From contig NW_019091358.1 of the NCBI RefSeq assembly GCF_001949145.1, positions 1,062,274 through 1,126,273 of the forward strand: a stretch of DNA of 64,000 nucleotides, written 5' to 3'. The DNA is from Acanthaster planci. Lineage: Eukaryota; Echinodermata; Asteroidea; Valvatida; Acanthasteridae. Below the pieces are notes generated by a model. That model worked only from the letters and a program-made list of their open reading frames with translations, had not been told where the DNA came from and did no database searches. How positions within the stretch are numbered: the stretch's first letter is position 1; the number at the start of each line of letters is the position of its first letter. This document shows positions 32,401-47,400 of the stretch, piece by piece. A program made the translations under genes and the position numbers.

Positions 32401-35400
32401 ATCTCTGGAAAGGACTGGATCCTTTGTGCCGTTCTTATCCATTGAGAACAGTGTATTGTTGCAAGGCGTCTCTTATGTAACTAAGCAAAAGCTTGCCCCG
32501 AATCACGCGGTATAGCAACGGTGGTTTTAATATGGAGAATTCTAGTTGTTATGTTCACATGGATTTAAAGAACTCAGTGTACCAGATTTTATTCAAATTT
32601 AATTCGCAAAAGGCTTATTCACTTCACTTCCCTCTAATGGAAGCGTGTGTAGGTTGTACTCTGTACATGTACAGTCCAAGGAGAGCCTCACTTCTGGTAA
32701 ATTAATAATATCCAATTTGCTAAGCTTTCGTCTGGCCGAGGTGCACTACTTTGACAGTAAAGTTCCACTAAGTTACACACATGACACGTGTGTGGAACTT
32801 CAAGTATCAATTCGAAAAGCCCAACACCAGCTTTGTCTGGTGCAGTTTATTTCTCGGGTCAACTGGTTCTCGGGTTAGCTGGTTCGCATTGCCTCATTTA
32901 AATATGAGGATGTTCATTTTACTGTACATCCTTGTGTAGACTCTACAGCGCAGGCATCATGCTTAATACTCATAAAATTGAGGATAAAAATTGCTTTTTT
33001 GCAATATAATCAATAATCGATAATTTCAGAACCCTTAAAACGTACATTTATGTACATGTTCCATTAGACTTGTGAGCATTTACGACAGAGCAGTGAGCTT
33101 GGTAAAGATTGATGGAAAAGATTAATATTTTTTCATAGAAAGTGACATTATTCTGGATTTCATTAAAAATCAGTCCTTCTCTTTTAAAATTTTTCTTTTT
33201 AAAATTCTGGCCCAGAATAGTTTTGTCAGTGGTAAGGGAAAGCAAGAACTATAATGTGATGAATGAACTAGGGGGTCCAAGCTGTAAGCTGTCTATTTGG
33301 AGTTTGAGCCCCTGACAGTAAACCCTACCACACAAGTGGTTGTAACTACCCACTCTAGCATAAAAGACCCATGAATGGCAGGTCTGTCAGCAATGGTGTG
33401 TCATCTTGTCCCACTGTAAGTAGATTACCAGATTATACCACACACACTTGTCAAGTAGCCATGGGGGGGGGGCTGTAAAGTCTTTTGACCGGTTGAACTG
33501 TAAAACTTTGGCCCCATTGTCCCGGTGTTACCTGCTTGAAAAAACTTTTTGTAGGGTCTGCTTGCCTGCACTCTGGAGGATGTGGTTGCATAATGCGACT
33601 ATGGATTTTCCCCCCCTTTTCACTTCTCTTCTCCTGTTACTCGATCAATTTAGTCCTTATACTGTATGTGTGCACTTTTCCCCAGTGTTCCAGTGGTCAT
33701 TTTCAAAGTACCAGTTTTTAACATTTATTGCTGTTTGTAATAGTTCCAGTGATGGAAGTTTTGCCAGTTGTGAATGTTGCTCTTTTCTTTAATATCAGCA
33801 AGCAAAGCAATCAGCACTCCTGAAGTTCAGTAACTATAGTTTCAATGTTCAGATCTTGTTGCATGTGTAGCGACAGTTCATATTTGTTTCAGAGGTGTTA
33901 ACAGTCGTTAGTGTCTACTTGTAGCATTAATAATTGTTCCCCGGTTTAACTAAGTTACAACAGAATAGAACATAGAAGTTGGAATCATCCAATCAAACAA
34001 GTTGAAATTGCAGCTATTAAAATTCATTTCAACATAGACACAACATGGATTGAGTGTTCAAGGCTCCAGTCCCCGTTTTGTTGTGCTGATCCCTACTTGT
34101 CAGCAAATGCCAACCCCACCAGCTGTGATCCCCTGTATTCTTTCACCTAAACTCTCAGTGTCGGCGTGTTCTGACCAGTGGCACCAGTGGATGGTTCCAT
34201 CCCACTGTGCAACCTACACTGCCACAAATAGACCATTTGTTTGTTTGCTCCTTGCATAATGATCCAGTGTTGGTGTATACCTGTGGCCTTAGTCATCAAT
34301 CGATACCCCCCTCCCCCAGGAAATAGCTGAAGGGTGACTCAGGCCTGGGGGGAAGTCCGTGGATGGGGGCTATTAATAGACAAGTCTTCCCTGGACCATG
34401 CCTGGACCAGTCTGGAAAATGAAACCTTTGTTTTATCCCAGTGGGAAAGACTGGCACCCGGAATGCAGGCCACTGGTTTTGGTCAGGAACTATCCATATA
34501 CTGGTGCTAAACATACCCCCCCCACGGCAATCAACCATGGAGAAGAAGAAAAGGCACCTTGTTTCCTTACCCATTGCTAAGCTTGAATGGTTCATACTGT
34601 GCATTTTTCACGTGGAATTTCTCTGTTAGTTACAATGCACAATACACGCAAGTTCCTCTACAGCCCTCCCAGGCATTTAGAGTTAACAAAGGTTGATAAC
34701 AAAGATGCACCTGTTTGTTGTCTAGCCACATGTAGACAGTCAGACAATTGAGCATTATTTGGAAGTCAAATGGAAAGATGAGAATGTGATACATGTACAT
34801 TTTTGAAACAGTTTAGATGCTTCTCAGAAAGTATTTCAAATTTGTAGCAATTTGTCTGTAATTTTCAGGAAAATGCTCCTTGATTGTACGGAAATGAAAT
34901 TTGTGTGGGTGAATTATATGATGGGTTGTGTTAGAACCACGCTGCCACAGAAGGCAAGTATTCGTTCTTTATGTGGCTGCCTTTAAAAATGTGAGGCTTT
35001 CTTATCACAGTCTGTTTTAGTTTTCGTAACTGACGTCCCCCTTTTTTGACTCGGGAGGGCTATAATAAGAAACGATGAAGTTACATGTCAGTCAGTTCTT
35101 GCATTTGGAAATTCAGGGAAAAGGACAACAGTTGCTGAGCTTGATCAGTGCATGTATGCTTACAGCAGGCGAAGGAGGTAGTGTCTGGCTTTTCTCATTC
35201 TTTTGTGCCTGGTCTTTCTTTTACAGCGTTCAGCTAGGCAGGCTCCTGTTGCAGAAGACACGTGGGGTCCATGGAGCAGTGAATGGAGCCCCTGTTCGCG
35301 GTCCTGTGGAGGGGGCGTTTCTTACCAGGAGAGAAGATGCATAACCACAAGGTAACTCCTGTCCTCATTCCTGAGCCTGGAAAACAGATCATTGGATGTA

Positions 35401-38400
35401 TCTTCAAGTTCAATCCATGTGCATGTTGGAAGAATTTCTGATGAATTTTTTTTTGTATACACAGTTCTGTTGGACCATGGTTGGACCATTCCTTGCCCTG
35501 CAGCTTTACTTAAAATTTGTACACACATACACGTTGTATTGGGAATCAAGGAACAAACTGTTCATTTATCCTGCCTCAGACCCCAGCCAGTACAAAGGCA
35601 AATACAAATTGTAATTTCTATTCTCTAGGCTGCTCTGGCTAGTTTGAGATAGTCCTGAGGGTGCTAAACATGGGGGACTGTGAGCCGGAAAAGCTTGACG
35701 AAAATTGTGAAAACTTGGGCTTTGATGCTGATAGAATGTCGCATTATAGTTCGCAAAGTTTGATCGTATTCTTGAGCAGTTTTCTCTTACATTGGCCTGG
35801 ACATGTATACTTGAGTTCCTTGAAACCGTGAAATTGATCGAACTCTAGCAACTTTGCATGTGATTTTCAATATTACTTCCGTCAGTCACATTTTACAGAA
35901 TAGATGATACTACTTCACTACTGAGAAAGAAATCAATGTCAGATGCGTTTTACTGTGGTTTGCCCAAAGGAAATAGCTATTCACCATATTCCATTCCTCT
36001 TCGAAGGACATAGTTGAGCTCTGAAGACAAATGACACTGTGTTCGATCTGGATGCTTCCATATTTATTTGAACAGATAAAATCTGAGAAAACATGTTTTC
36101 CTTTCAGTTGCTCATTAAAGAGACAGTATTTCCATCGAGCCTTTCCTCAGTTTACAGAAATGCACCGGTACCGTTGATTTTTAATCGAGCAGGCCAGGGG
36201 CGAAGCCAACGTGCATGGGGCCAGCCTTCAACTATCGCTCCTGCAACATCCAGGACTGTCCTGAAGGTGCTCAGGATTTCCGTGAGGAGCAGTGCAGCAA
36301 GTACAACACCAAGGAATTCCTGGGGAACTTCTACAATTGGGTCCCGTATCTTGGAGGTAACAAAAAGAGAGAGAAGTTTTTTTTTTTTTTTGAAGTGAAT
36401 GCCAAACAAGACATCATTTCTGACAGACTGCAGCTATTACTGTAAATTAATATCTGGATTTGGGAAGAAAACACACCAGGTTTCTCAACCTTCAGGATGT
36501 ACATGGACTTGTTTGGCCCTTGCCTGCCGGCTGAGAAATTTCTGCCTGCTTGTTTCTGGTACTGGTTTTAATACATGAGTCCTTCAAAGGCAGACTATGA
36601 AAAATTAAATGCTTCTCGTCATTGTCTCAAAGCCAGTGCATAGAATTGAAACCATGTTTCATCTCTGTACTTTGAAAGAATAGGCCTACCACCCACCTGG
36701 AAACAACCTACAACAGTGAACTCTTCAATGTACTCAGTATGCCAGATGTCTGTTGAGTTTTTTGGAGCTGCCACTTAAATCATCTTATCAAAGCGGCATG
36801 TACTGGTGACCTTATCATGCTTATATGAGAGCCCCAATCATGTTGTTTAAATTTTGGTTCAAGGTTGTATCGTGCTAGGCATAACTGTGACCTCGGTGTT
36901 ACATGAGCATAAGCCATTGAACATCAGGAACAAAAACCTCAGGCCAATTAATGATACTAAAAACAATTAAGAGGCTGTTGTTGTAATTGGCAATTGGTGG
37001 ATCAACCAAGGGCTGAATAGTTTCCTTCCTGCCCGGGTATCCATAAACACCGCCAGTCAGGAAGTGCGCATGAAGGGCGCACGGCAGGCACGGCCGCATA
37101 AAGGGGAAAGCTTATTTGCTCAACAATCATCTCTTTCCACTTCACCCCAGAAATTGAATCAGCCGATTTCCCCTCTGGCAGCCTGGAGTTAGAAAAAAGT
37201 TGCTGGAAATTACTATTGTTGTCATTAGAATTGTTAGGGGCTCCAAACAAGCATTTTCCACCCTTTCTGGAGAGCGCATGTTAAAAGTTTACTCAGCGTT
37301 AGGCTAAAAACATGTTGAATTGTTCGGTAAGGTTGAGACACATGGCAAATTTGATTTAATTGTAGCTCTTGCCATGTTGCTGAATTCGTATGTTTTTGGA
37401 AAGCCTCTCTGATGCAGTGTTTGAAGAATGTTTTTCCTTTGTAGCAGTGTCTTCCAGATCTTTTTGCACTCGCACAAAGTGGTCATTAAGGAAAAATCAG
37501 GGGTGTGAAAATTCAGCTTTTTAGCTGATTTCAGCTGTTTTTGTTTAGATGTTGACCCTGGATTTCAGCTTTTTTTACACCTGGTCTGTTCAAAAGTATT
37601 GAAAGTTTTAACATTTAAGCTTTTGCTAGCTGTTTTCAGTTCTTATTTTATCTGGCCACTCACACCCCTGGAAAATGCAAATTAATTATGCAAGCGTTCT
37701 CAAGCAGGTCCGATGCCTCGTAAGTCCAACAAATGCGTTTAAAAGTTCCAACGGTTTATTCGGCCCATGGCATAGATCCAATGCCTCAAAAAATCTGGAT
37801 GCCTCGAAAGTCCGACGTTTGATTTGACGCTCTTTACAAGCGTATGAATGCTGCGCTAGGAACAAGACTTGTACCCAGTGTCAAATATGGTGCACTATGT
37901 CTGACACACATACAAACATTTGTAAGATTTCAAAAGAATTATCATACATAGTTCTTACACAAAGTGATATTTTGGATTTAAAAAAATAGTGGACCAGTGT
38001 ACGAACTGTACAGGTAGACTGCTTGATTTGGTTTTCCTAACAGGGTCAGTACCGTGGGCACGAGTTGGGAACAAAGTTGAATCTCACTCGCGAATCTCAC
38101 TCGCGAGATGTTTCACAGTCGATCTCACTGATGCCTCATATTAAGTCTGACACCTTGTTGGTCCGACGTCAGATATATGAGGCATGGGACCTTTGAAGCG
38201 TCGGAACTACATGTATGAGGGTGAAAAAAAAAATTGCCCATAAATCTGACGCCTCTTAAGTCCGAAAGTACGGACTTTTCAGGCGTCGGACCGATGAGGC
38301 GTCGGACTTGCGATACGCACCCCCTTCACGGAAGGAAACATTTTTCAAGAATCAAGATAAGGCATTTCGTCCCCAACATTAAAGACGAGTAGTTTATATA

Positions 38401-41400
38401 CCATTTATTACGAAGGAGTTGGATGAATTTCATCCATTTTAGTATATTTTAACCACAGAACATTTTTTCAACTGAAAAAAATCACTACCATGGTAAGGAA
38501 AATAAAAACAAGAATAAAATTTGTTCTCAAACTACAAGCATTAGTTTCGATTTTGCCACGAGCCTTGAAACTTAATATGCACGGAGTCTTTAGGGGTTCA
38601 ATCCTGAAATAAATTGACTTGATGGACAGAATGTCAGAGCTGTTGGTCTCCCGTCACCGACATCGCACAAGCTACATGTTACTTACTGTATATTGTCTTT
38701 GCCCACTGTACTTGGTTTTTGTTCCTGACATAAAATACCAGACCACAGGTGGGGTAGATGCATGCGACCAATACCTTCACTTGTGGCCCGAAACCATTTT
38801 TTTAACCTGTGATTTGGTGCATCAGATTCCAATGCGTCAGTCTTGCCAACTCAGGCCCATGGATTTATGACAGGTGCAAAGATGCCCTTGGCCATCTTGT
38901 ATGAACATGAAGCAAATCATAATCAACCAATGTAGGCCCTCGTGAGTCAGCTGCATATAGGCCTACATGTACATGAACATTTTTGATTTTCTGAAAATGG
39001 CCTGCATGTTTTGTTCAAGTTAATTTTTTTCTGGGAACTTTATGAAGTGAGAGGCTTGGGAAAATAAAACAAAGAAAGTTTTTCATTCTATTATTTTCTG
39101 GAAGTACCGGTACTGGAAGTAACCACGACCAGAATGAAACCATTTCAAGACTGGGGATTAATACATAAAACGAGGGGTTCCAGCAGGCAAATTTTAAACA
39201 CTGGTCAAAAGGTCCAGCTAATACGAATGTACATTTTTTGCAACCACCTGCTTGTTTTGTGCAGTGCTAAATACATTTTTGTTTTGTTTTGTTTTGTTTT
39301 GGCTCTGGAAAATAGCCTAAAATTTTAAACATTCACCAGAGGGTGACAGTGACGACTTGCAGCTGTAACCTTGAGTATTGACATCAATGGCATTGCCATT
39401 TCTCATCAGCCGAACTGAATGATTATTGAATTGAACCATATTCAACTCTTTACTCAAGGCTTAAAACATGAAATTAAGAGTTTTACCAAGCTGACAGCGC
39501 CCTGGCATGTGCTGCATCGGATTTATTCCCCTAGAACATTTATGAGGAATGGCGTCGATCAGAGCCTAACGTGTGCCGAAAGAAGTTTTGAGGGCAGTGG
39601 TTTATGCCTTGTCTCATTGTGACATTGCCTTTTTTTCTTGCATGCCCCTCCATTAGTGGAGACTTGAGCCTGGTACACTTGGCGGATGTAGCATGTAGTA
39701 GTGGCTCTCCAGTTTGCTAGTTAGCTTCCAGAAGGAAAGTCTGATTAAGTCCATTTCCCTCAAGTGCATCTCACTCGCTGATAATCGCAACTTGCTAACA
39801 TGGGGCGTGACTTTGCAAAATGGGAGAAAGGAATTCACCTACGTACGGTACAGTTGAGGACAAACTCTACGTTTCTGATCGCTGCATGCAGAATGTTGGA
39901 TGCTTTTCCACTTGCGTACTTTATGTCTTGTTATAAACTCCTAAGGGGTACTTTATTTCCCTGGTGGGCCCAGGTTGTTTCTCAACTTTTGACTAAGTTG
40001 CTGTAGTTCTCAAAATCATGGTTTTTTTCCAGTGAAGTAATCTCTCACCTTCGAAAACCTACTTCCATAAACAATAAATTCAAATTAATGCTTTGTACAA
40101 TGCAAAGGGAATTTTAAGGGCTAGTTTTTCTTGGTAGAAAGTGCTGATTGTCCAGAATGTTGTCTATATACATGTATTGAGCAAGATCTTTGATACTTTT
40201 AAGTGGAAATGTAAAACGGCCAATGACACAGTATTTTCTTAGAAATAATTAGCTTTATTTGTGGACTTTGAAACATTGAGCTGTTTTTTATAAAAAAGGA
40301 AGATGCATAGAAACTGGTGGCTACCGACAGCAGCTAGATGTGCAGTCATTTCAGTGTGACTGCAGTGGTTAGCTAATCAAGAATTTGATAAGCCTCATTT
40401 TTATTCTTGGAAAGTTCACCTGAAATGAAGATCAGGGTATGGTGTCATTGCCCAGATAATCCATGACTCATCTGCCACTCAGAACAGCCCAGGGGAGGTC
40501 AGTTCACGATCAATATTAGATAAATGATGGAAAGAGTAAGTAACGGAACCCCCAACAATATGTGACTTCAGTCTTGATCAATATCAAACAATACCAACTC
40601 TACTCGCCAATTACACCGCAGTGTACATGTAGTTCGCATTGATTGGTCAATAATCCAGACATCCTGTTTTCAAGAGGGAAATTCATTCTTCTTTCAACAG
40701 TGTGGGACCCTGGTTTTTCAATTTTTTTTTTTACCGTAAGCAGGTTATAAAATGCACCGTCATATCAAAAGGAAGACTCCCGCAAGATGTGTGAGGTTTT
40801 GACGGGGGCACAATAGAAACCACAAGAGGCTTGTTTTGGGGTGGACGGTATTCAGCCAGACATCCTTTTTTGATTGGCCTTTACTTGCTTGTCTGCTTCC
40901 ATTGTCTGTCCTGGTCCGTCAGGGGACCAGCTGACTGTTGGTGACTGTTATTTTCCCACCAGTTGAAACAAGTGAAACGCAATGAGCTGGGTCAATAATT
41001 GCGCTTGGTTTGATAATTTCCTTTGCCGATTCCCATCTTTTTTTTTACTTGGTGACTACAGCTCTGAATTCTTCATAAACATTTACAGCGTGCTTCAGGC
41101 TGACCTTCACATCCCTCCACCCAACACCTTTCTGAATGAAGATTTCAATTTACTATTCTCAGTAAACTGACAATGTTATCTTGAAACAGTAGAGTGGCCC
41201 ATTGTTTTCCAGTATTTCTATGGCACTTTGGACAAATCTTTTCTAAAAGAAAAGTTCTGAAATTTCAAATGTTCCCTCTTTTCCTTGAAATCTGAAGAGA
41301 AATTTTTTTGGAAACTCAGATCCTCGGCTTAATTGTAATATCTTTAGAGCCCTCCTTCCCAAAAAAATGTAGCCCATGGCTGATTGCATCCCAACTTGTC

Positions 41401-44400
41401 GGTTTTGTGAACAAGGATGTCTAAGTGGGTGCCAGTATATCAGATGCTGATATAAATCTTAAGAGAATCAGTCATCCGTGCAAACATCTAAAGGGTCTCA
41501 AGGGCCGCATAATTTCATGCATTCCAGGTGTCACTCATTTTTACAATCTCTGTGACTAAACAGGCAATGAAAATTGCCAAGTTTGTCAAACGTTGTGTCA
41601 AAGTTCACCCGAGGACACACCCCACCCTCCTCTCAGCTACTCTCTTCTTGCAAGCCCTTAAGGATAATAAATCAAATTTCATGGCCATTTGGAAGCCCCG
41701 AAAAATTCCAGATGTCAAGACAAACTGTGTATGAGTTTACCTCTGTTAAACTTTCCAGTGGCAAAACAGCACCTGTACATCTATTACTATAAAATGTTAT
41801 TTGAATGGGGGGGGTTACAGTGGTTGCCTTTCCAGTGTATGTGTAAGCCAGATGTTTTGAAAGCAAATGGTTAGATTTCGGTTGACGGGAACAGCTTGAA
41901 ACATAGCAGTGAATTGCTTGCTTTCATGTACATGTAGCCTTCTTAGTTTCAACAAAGTTTCAGTGAGGCTTTTTTGGTATTTTTCTCTAATTTTTCAAAC
42001 TCTAAGTAATCTTTTTTCCTTTTCTGTTGAGGAAACATTGTTGATAGCAGAACTGAATTTTTTTAAAAGTTTGAAATGAGTCGCTGTGATCCAAATGACA
42101 AATTAACTTGAATCTTGCTGCAAGTTCTGCCCTCTTACAACCTGGTGTATATTGCTGTTTCTTATGTACATTTCTTCAGCCGATAACAAATGTGAGCTCA
42201 ACTGCATGCCAAAAGGGAAGAACTTCTACTATCGGCTCGCTGAGAAAGTTGTCGATGGAACGAGATGTGAAGCGGACAAGCTGGATGTGTGTGTGAATGG
42301 TGAATGCATGGTAGGTATCACTTCACTTCGATTTTATGTTATATATTTTCTGTAGGAAATATTTCATATGAGCAATACAGTGCTGTAGTGGACGGAGGCC
42401 TCTAAGAAGCACAGCTTGTAGAGTAGAGACCCCCAGTTATATTTATACATATATGAAATACATGTCAAAAATAAAAAATGCCACATCAAGACATGCACAG
42501 CACAAGTGTGAGAGAGGCTGAAGTTCTCGTCTATAGGCAAGATTTACAACACAGCCTTAAGACTTCATGTACATATACTGGTGGGTCCCCCCCAAAAAAA
42601 TTTTTCTAAATCTACAAATCTCTAAATACGAGTATTCAAAATTTCAAAACTTTCCTCCTTTGTGTAGCAGTAGCTTGTAGTTTTCTCTTGAAAGCGCTTC
42701 AGTGGTCATTTCTCCAACGGGTACTTTTTGCATATAAGCAAGATCGCTTGCACTATCCTTGGCATTACACGACCCAGTAGCTATATTTTAACTGCCCTTG
42801 AGTAGATCCAGTGTCTCATGCTGGTATTTGTTTGTTCTCCTTGTGGGTGAGGTGTCAAGCAGGGTTAAATGTCTTGTTCAAGGATCATAGGCTCTGGGGT
42901 TCCAGACGCCCACAGATGGTCAGCAGCCAAAAAGTTGTAAACTCGCCACATATTTGTCTCCTTGAGGTCCCATTCCGTAGACACACAAACCAGTCTCTGT
43001 CCTGTTGGCCCAAACTATTATGGCCTTACTGCCCGCGCCGGTAAAGGTTTTTAAAGGTAGAGACACTGGCTAGTCAAGTGTGCTCCTCACTCAGTCTCAT
43101 TCATGTAGTAACACTCTAGTGGCCAAGATGTTGTTTCACTGAGCTTTGTCTCGCTTGGCAGATTTTCCAAAGGGTGCTTAAGGCAGAACAAGTACCAACC
43201 AAAATGAAACAAAAAAGGAAACTTGACCACCCCCTCCCAAAAGCTCAGCTGATAACCATTCAAAGACATTGAATACACAAATACACGGCATGCCATTTTG
43301 TTTCTACTAAACAAATATTTAATGTGCTCAGCAAATTTGAGTACTCAGTTGTTCCAAGTGGTCACCCGCACATCACACTTGCAGTACAACATATGCCTTG
43401 TGAACCAGGAAATTCTACACTGTACATTCATCACTGTTGTGAGAGAAACAAAGCAAACTGATGTCTGCTTACAGCAAAGCCTAACTAATTGCTTGATGTG
43501 TTTCACACAACACCCATGGACCACATTCCTGAGCGGGTAAACAGTGCACACAAGGGCACTGCGTGATGCCCTCTACAGATTTAAAACAAACCATTTTTTC
43601 AATGATCATTTTGCCAGACAATGATTCAAACATAACACGTGCAAAACCCATGTTTTCTTGGTAACTACACAATTGCTGGAGCCAGATGCAACCTACATGT
43701 ACAGTTCAATAGGATGACAGCTACTGTTTTTAGTTTCAAGTAATTGGAAGCTCCTTCATAATTATAATGTGTATTTGCCCATTTGTGTGTCTTTGCCAAT
43801 GTACATGTATATTTGAATCATGCTCATGCACTGGGGTAAGGTGGCAATTTTTAAAAAATTCTGGCTGACCTCGACCCGCAAATGTTTACGCTCTGGAGTT
43901 CACACATAATGGGCCGTTTTGTACATTTACATCTTGAGTCTATGTTGCATTGGATGCACTGCATGTGAATGACGTTTTATCTGAGGGCACATCACTGACT
44001 GAGGTTTTTTCCTGTATTGTTCCCTCACACAAGCATGTCCCTGTGCATCTCACGTTTGTGTGGTATTGTGCTTTAAGTACTATCGATAAGTACATGTACG
44101 TCTGAAATCAGATAATTGTTAGACAGTGCCATGCATGAATTGGTTTGTGGTTGTGGAATGCACACTTTTGCCCTCTGTAAACAATGTACATGTACATGTA
44201 ATATTCCTCAGCACTGCACATGTGGGGGGGGGGCCATTGCTTGTTCTGAGCCCCCCCCCACTCTTTTGAAGTCCGAGTGTTAGGGAAGTTTAAACAAAAG
44301 ATAGGGAGGGAGTGTCTTTTTCAAGAGTTTTGTTTACATGCTGATTACTCATATTTACTGACAACCAATAAAGTATGATTGACTTGTGCCTACAGTTTTA

Positions 44401-47400
44401 TAATATTAGCTTCATGCTCCCAGTGAGTGCAAGTTGATTCAAATGATGGGGTGGGCGTTATCGCCAACCACTGGATTTGTTTGATAAATACCTCTCTGAC
44501 CACCAGGGCCCAAAGGGTCCCCCTGTGGCCACACAGGAAAAAAAAAACCATTACTCACCTCATTGCAATGCAGTGTTTTTTTCCCCGATGACAGTTTCTG
44601 TCTTTCGAGAAAAAAAAAAATTAATGAGACATCAAGGGTTTTTATGATGACACTTGATATGATCAGTTCAAGCAAATTTGCTCCTGGGTGTCTTTTGTGG
44701 GCGACAAACCGCAGCCACAACAATTTGGCCAAAGGTCATGTTGTTGGAGGTTCTGTTGCAAATCCAGTCTTAAAAAGAATGTCTAAAGCCTCTGTAGGGG
44801 GCAGTGGAGATACAGGTGGACATAGGAAGTACTATTTTATGATAGGTGGAACAAAGACGGGATTATACTTTTCAAATTGTTAGGATAGGTTACAAAGGAA
44901 ACTTAGTTAAAATTTGGGCAATAAATGAAAGTATTCGAAGTGTGGACACATCAAGCAGAAATAGTGATGCGTGTTTGAGAAAGCTAAAAAGTTATCTTTA
45001 GTTGCACATTTTCATGGACTTTTGTCATTCAATTTAAATTGTAAATGACCAAGACTTCCCCCCCTTTCTCAAATCCACAAGGGGTTTAAGAGGATTTTAC
45101 TGAAAATGTATCAAGGAAGTTTAGGCATAACTAATACGTTGATTATGGCGCTAGAAGCCCCATAAAAGTGAGGATTGATTACACCATTGGTTTAGGTTTA
45201 CACAAAGTGAGGTAGACATATTTTTTAGGTTCAAAAAGGAACACTTATAGCTGTTGGCCCTCATGTACCGGTATGTCATGCAAAGGGAGGTAGGTTGATT
45301 AGATTTTCAGTTGAGCCAAGAAAGTTGGAGGGGCAGAATTCAAACTGATGACCTTTGCATGAATGCGAGGGCCTGCTACCAATCAAACTGTCTGGCTATG
45401 TGCAGGTTTTCACCAGGTATGGGGACTTGACTTCTTTCTAGGGATAGTAATCTGAAACAGTAAAAGTATGTGGCTTGAAGGTATTCTGTAATATTTGCTA
45501 TTGAAGGAACATTTAGAAGTGCTAAAAATAGCAATCAGAAATGATGTGTCAGCATTTTATTTGGAGTCCAGTATACATGCATATCGGCATACAAACAATG
45601 AATATTTATAAGTGCAATGGACCGGGGTCATCTTGAAATGTCATGTTTTCTTTCCATTGCATTAAAGTTAAACATTTTTTGTGTGTTGTAACATTGACTG
45701 AAATATTGTCATTTGAGTGGCATCTTGCCAACTCCAAAGTATAGTTGAATACCTTCATATATTAAAAGGTCATTGGGACTTGACAGATTACCTCGTTATA
45801 ACAGGGACATTGTATTTTCAGTATTGGGAGGCTAAGAACACAAAGACTTGGGACCTAAAATTTATCTTCTTTTACAAGGGGGACGTTTTGCATGTAATAC
45901 CCCTTCGCGCCAGGACGCGGCTAGATACACCGTAAAAATTGAGATCCTCGGCCCGCTTTTCAGCTATTATTCTCGGCCCCCGCTCGAGCGAACACGGTGA
46001 AAGAAGGCAGACCCTGGCTCTTGTATATATGGTAATTGGTCATTGTGTGTAGCCTAGAAATGAAAAGACCGAATTTGCATCATAATCACCAGCTTTACAA
46101 TAGTCCCCACTTTGAAAAGAGGCAACGGGAATGTGGAAGCGTGAGTAGAGCCGCATGCCACCGAACAATCAGCCTTTTCACCGCATAATTCAAAGAGTGC
46201 AGAGCATGCAGGGCCTCAAACCGAGAATTTGCAGTTTGGCAGGTGGCCTTCGTGGCCAAGTGAGGCTGGAATTCTTGGAGTCGGCTTTCAGAAAAAATTC
46301 CCGGCGCGAAGGGGTTAACGGTGCTCTTATTATTGGTGTTTGAGTTTCAATTGTGTATTTATATCGAAACTGTTCAACTATTTATAGTAAGTAATGGACT
46401 TATTTCACAACTTTCACTCCTGTCAAACTGAGTCATTTTGAAATTTCAAAGGTTTATATGTGTAAACATCTTGGTACATGTAAGTTCAAGGTTATAGCGC
46501 CATCTACAGCAAAATCATTCATAGTGCCAGTCTGCAGTCAAATATGGGTAAAACGTACCCGTACTATGACACATGGCTTTGCACATGATTATGTTACATT
46601 CTTTGGGCATGCACTTTATGCCATATATTGGTTGGAGTATTTTATGTCATATGATCTGTAATTCACCAATCGCGTGACAAGGATTTATGGGGGTATTGTA
46701 TAATATGACTTAATCAATTTCATTTGAACAGTCAGCTCTGTTGATTCTTATTTCCTTCTGCATCTTTCAGCAAATACTGAACAGCTGCCCTGCACATTCA
46801 TCGCCATCCATTTTTCCCCAGCGTTTTCTTGCAATTTGCTTTCTTGCAGAAAGTGGGCTGCGACAACATGCTTGGCTCCGACGCTCGGGAGGACATTTGC
46901 CGCGAGTGCAACGGAAACGGCTCCTCGTGCAAGACGATCAGCGGGGCCTTCGGGCGGAAGAAGCTGCCATTTGGTAGGCTGTCCATAAACATTGTCGTTG
47001 AAACATGTCCAAAGAAGGTTGCTTGTTTCACGAAAGCCATTCCAAAGTTTAAAGGGTGTTAAAAGAAATCGTTTGAGGGAACCAACTGAAAAAGTTGAGT
47101 TCATGAGCTTCATCAAAACTTCCAGGTTTGTTCCTCAATAACCGTTGAAGTATGTGCCGTGACAGTTGTTGAAAATTTGAAAACAAACTTTCTCGAAACT
47201 CTACCATTTTACACTGTTGTATCGTTTTGCGCATGTGTACCCAACTTTAATGTGTTCACCCAAGCAGTGAACGGAATGCCCGAAGGAGAGAGAGCCACAC
47301 TGTCTAATTTTTCACCAATGAAGGAGTACTTTATGTCTGGAGTGTCTTCCCAAGACCTGATTCTCTGCTTGATTCTTTTCTTCATTTTTAGGTTACAATG

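Larger units (their letters stand above)
26003..35226. other. Papilin intron 2 (9.2 kb)
   Basis: No coding exon supported on either strand. Contains the palindromic tRNA-derived element 28586-28985 and FB-A copy 32252-32620. The rest is unassigned AT-rich intron with short low-complexity runs. Confidence 0.6.
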
